From the NCBI GenBank assembly GCA_947464585.1, contig CANHYS010000103.1, forward strand, positions 1 to 7,093: DNA of 7,093 bases, in the 5' to 3' direction. Below, in pieces: positions 5,900-7,093 of the stretch. The stretch is from Planctomycetaceae bacterium. GTDB taxonomy: Bacteria; Planctomycetota; Planctomycetia; Pirellulales; UBA1268. Made by a program: the position numbers and the translations under genes. Within the stretch, counting starts at the first letter, position 1. Each line of letters opens with the position of its first letter. The notes under the pieces are model-generated. The model was not told the DNA's origin and searched no databases. It saw only the letters and a list, made by a program, of their open reading frames with translations.

Positions 5900-6628
5900 T
5901 CACGACGATGCCACGCGCAACCACCGACTTGCCTTGGCCGCGAGACCGCTGCACGCTGCGCCGAGCAGCCAGCGCAGCGGCATGCGTCCGAGCGTTGCAT
6001 CGCGTAGAAAGATGTGCTGCATCATCTGGGGGTGAATGACGGCCGGAATCCTCGGCTCTCGCCCCGCCGACATTCCCCCGGAGCGTGTTGCCACGAACAG
6101 GTTCTGACGATACCACGGCTCGATGCGCGGGTTGTTCCAGATGAGCCACCGCGGCGTGTCACTGCATGCATATCCCCGCGCGTTGAACAGCTGCTGCCAG
6201 TAGTCCGGCCACTGGCAGTTCACATGATGCTGTCCTCCTTGATTCGGACACGCGGCGGAAAAGTAGATCGTGTCGGAATGCGCCGCGAGGGACTCCACGA
6301 GTCCAGGCGCGTGCCCGGCCTCCAGATGCTCTGCCACCTCCAGGCACAACACCGCATCGAACCGCCGTCCCAGCGACCACGCCTGAGTCAGATCGATGTG
6401 GCGAAGGATCTCGTGCGGCACCATGACGGCATGCTCGTCCGCAACCGCTCCGTCCACGCCTACGACATCGTCAACCCCCAATTCGATCGCCGCCGCAAGC
6501 CAGGTCCCGATACCGCAGCCAACATCGAGGACACTTCGCGGCGTCTGCGCGGCGAACAATACCCCGAGGGCTTCGCGCGCTCCCTCCAAGGTATGCACGT
6601 TTCGTGTGAAATCGTAGTCGACAGTCAT
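5900..6628 (-). CDS. class I SAM-dependent methyltransferase, probably glycan-modifying
   Basis: This 242-residue protein has the seven-stranded SAM-binding fold: motif I SVLDVGCGIGTW (32-43), a second strand VVGVDG (55-60) ending in the acidic residue that binds the SAM ribose, and FDAVLCLEVAEHL (90-102) as the post-II/motif III region. The later stretch GGQHHVNCQWPDYWQQLF (131-148) is common in methyltransferases encoded in polysaccharide and glycopeptide clusters. About 45 C-terminal residues after the core contain a hydrophobic segment (LRWLLGAACSGLAA, 218-231) that could be amphipathic and membrane-attached. The ATG at 6628 gives a standard N-terminus, though its ribosome site is weak (GAG about 9 bases upstream). 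It sits 34 bases after the GT4 gene and 44 bases before the GT2 gene, all on one strand, suggesting one transcript. Its acceptor, probably a sugar hydroxyl or amine, is inferred from context only. Confidence 0.88.
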   Translation of the reverse strand: MTVDYDFTRNVHTLEGAREALGVLFAAQTPRSVLDVGCGIGTWLAAAIELGVDDVVGVDGAVADEHAVMVPHEILRHIDLTQAWSLGRRFDAVLCLEVAEHLEAGHAPGLVESLAAHSDTIYFSAACPNQGGQHHVNCQWPDYWQQLFNARGYACSDTPRWLIWNNPRIEPWYRQNLFVATRSGGMSAGREPRIPAVIHPQMMQHIFLRDATLGRMPLRWLLGAACSGLAAKASRWLRVASS

Positions 6629-6662
6629 CGCGGGATTCTCGGCCGTGGAAACCTTCGAGACG

Positions 6663-7093
6663 TTAGTCTAATTCCGCCAGCGCCGCTGGTGCGTGATGGG
6701 CCTCGACGAATCTCCGGCCGGCTGCGGCAAGGGCGGCACGCAACACGCTGTCGACACGCAACCGTTCGCATGCATGAACGATCTCTTCGGGCGAGTCGGC
6801 CAATAGGACCTGCTCACCGTCGCGCACATCGATCCCTTCAGCCGCCTTGCGAGTAGCCACCACAGGGACGCGCCACGCAAGCGACTCGAGGATCTTGAGA
6901 CGTGTGCCACCCCCCGCCCGCAACGGTACGACCACGGCGTCCGCACGGTCATAGAGCCCGGACAGATCGGCGACGAATCCGGTGTGCTCGATCCGCGACT
7001 CGCGCGCCATGACTCGCCGCAAGCCGCGAGACGCCCCTTGCCCGGCAACAATCACCCGCAGGGGGCCGTGTTTTCGGTCGTCCCAGATGGGCA
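6663..7093 (-). CDS. GT4-type (GT-B) glycosyltransferase, N-terminus beyond window edge
   Basis: The 142 C-terminal residues are visible and the frame continues off the right edge. They are the nucleotide-sugar-binding half of a GT-B glycosyltransferase: LRVIVAGQGAS, then IEHTGFVADLSGLYDRADAVVVP, then the donor-binding stretch GGGTRLKILESLAWRVPVVATRKAAEGIDV, where Glu in KILESLA is the family's conserved donor-ribose contact. A short helical tail follows (VLLADSPEEIVHACERL). A GTG at 7055 is only an internal codon, because the family match extends upstream of it (PIWDDRKHGPLR). It is the first of three same-strand genes in the window and is followed after 34 bases by the methyltransferase. 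Family members run to roughly 350-420 residues, so well over half is missing. Donor sugar unknown. Confidence 0.88.
   Translation of the reverse strand, partial: PIWDDRKHGPLRVIVAGQGASRGLRRVMARESRIEHTGFVADLSGLYDRADAVVVPLRAGGGTRLKILESLAWRVPVVATRKAAEGIDVRDGEQVLLADSPEEIVHACERLRVDSVLRAALAAAGRRFVEAHHAPAALAELD

Noticed and set aside
5856..6149. 98-codon N-terminal extension of the GT2 frame
   Set aside because: It overlaps most of the 3' part of the methyltransferase gene in another frame and has no GT2 features; the strong ribosome site at 5863-5869 fixes the start at 5855.
6014..6856. 280-codon plus-strand frame opposite the methyltransferase and GT4 genes
   Set aside because: It spans two real minus-strand genes and their gap, and its translation is Arg/His-rich without motifs.
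6668..7051. Second minus-strand frame overlapping the GT4 gene
   Set aside because: Ser/Arg/Pro-rich shadow translation; the GT-B donor-binding motifs are in the other frame.

Overview
The window looks like a piece of a GC-rich planctomycete chromosome (Pirellulales-like). This rests on family content: a Tat-exported DUF1552 protein, a Tat-exported Gfo/Idh/MocA oxidoreductase, a short 'RPFxPFRVVM...YEVRHPEMA' protein of a type I associate with planctomycetes, and a ClpS with a lineage-flavoured binding pocket. The assignment is inferred from gene families; there is no rRNA or other direct marker. Coding is dense, with no gene-free stretch over 300 bases, and no tRNA, rRNA, CRISPR or mobile element is visible.

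Layout. (1) 1-1229, minus: a DUF1552 protein missing its C-terminus at the left edge. (2) 1230-1375: a divergent intergenic region. (3) 1376-2716, plus: the exported Gfo/Idh/MocA oxidoreductase. (4) 2717-3035, plus: a short leader with a sigma70-like promoter and a perfect DnaA-box 9-mer, then a 79-residue protein of unknown function. (5) 3105-3467, minus: clpS. It is divergent from (6) 3607-4887, plus: serS. The 139-base gap between them holds overlapping promoter-like elements and an inverted repeat. (7) 4890-7093, minus: three closely spaced genes for glycan biosynthesis, read right to left: a GT4-type glycosyltransferase (cut by the right edge), a SAM-dependent methyltransferase and a GT2 glycosyltransferase.

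How the genes work together. The left pair (DUF1552 and the oxidoreductase) are both predicted Tat substrates and probably act outside the cytoplasm, but neither substrate is known. The middle is housekeeping: ClpS delivers substrates to the Clp protease and SerRS charges tRNA-Ser. The right block is probably the end of a surface polysaccharide or glycoconjugate operon whose earlier genes lie beyond base 7093. It meets serS tail to tail, 2 bases apart.

I see no clear new multi-gene system. The items most worth a second look are the altered substrate pocket of ClpS, the promoter/DnaA-box leader of the short unknown protein, and the inverted repeat between clpS and serS.
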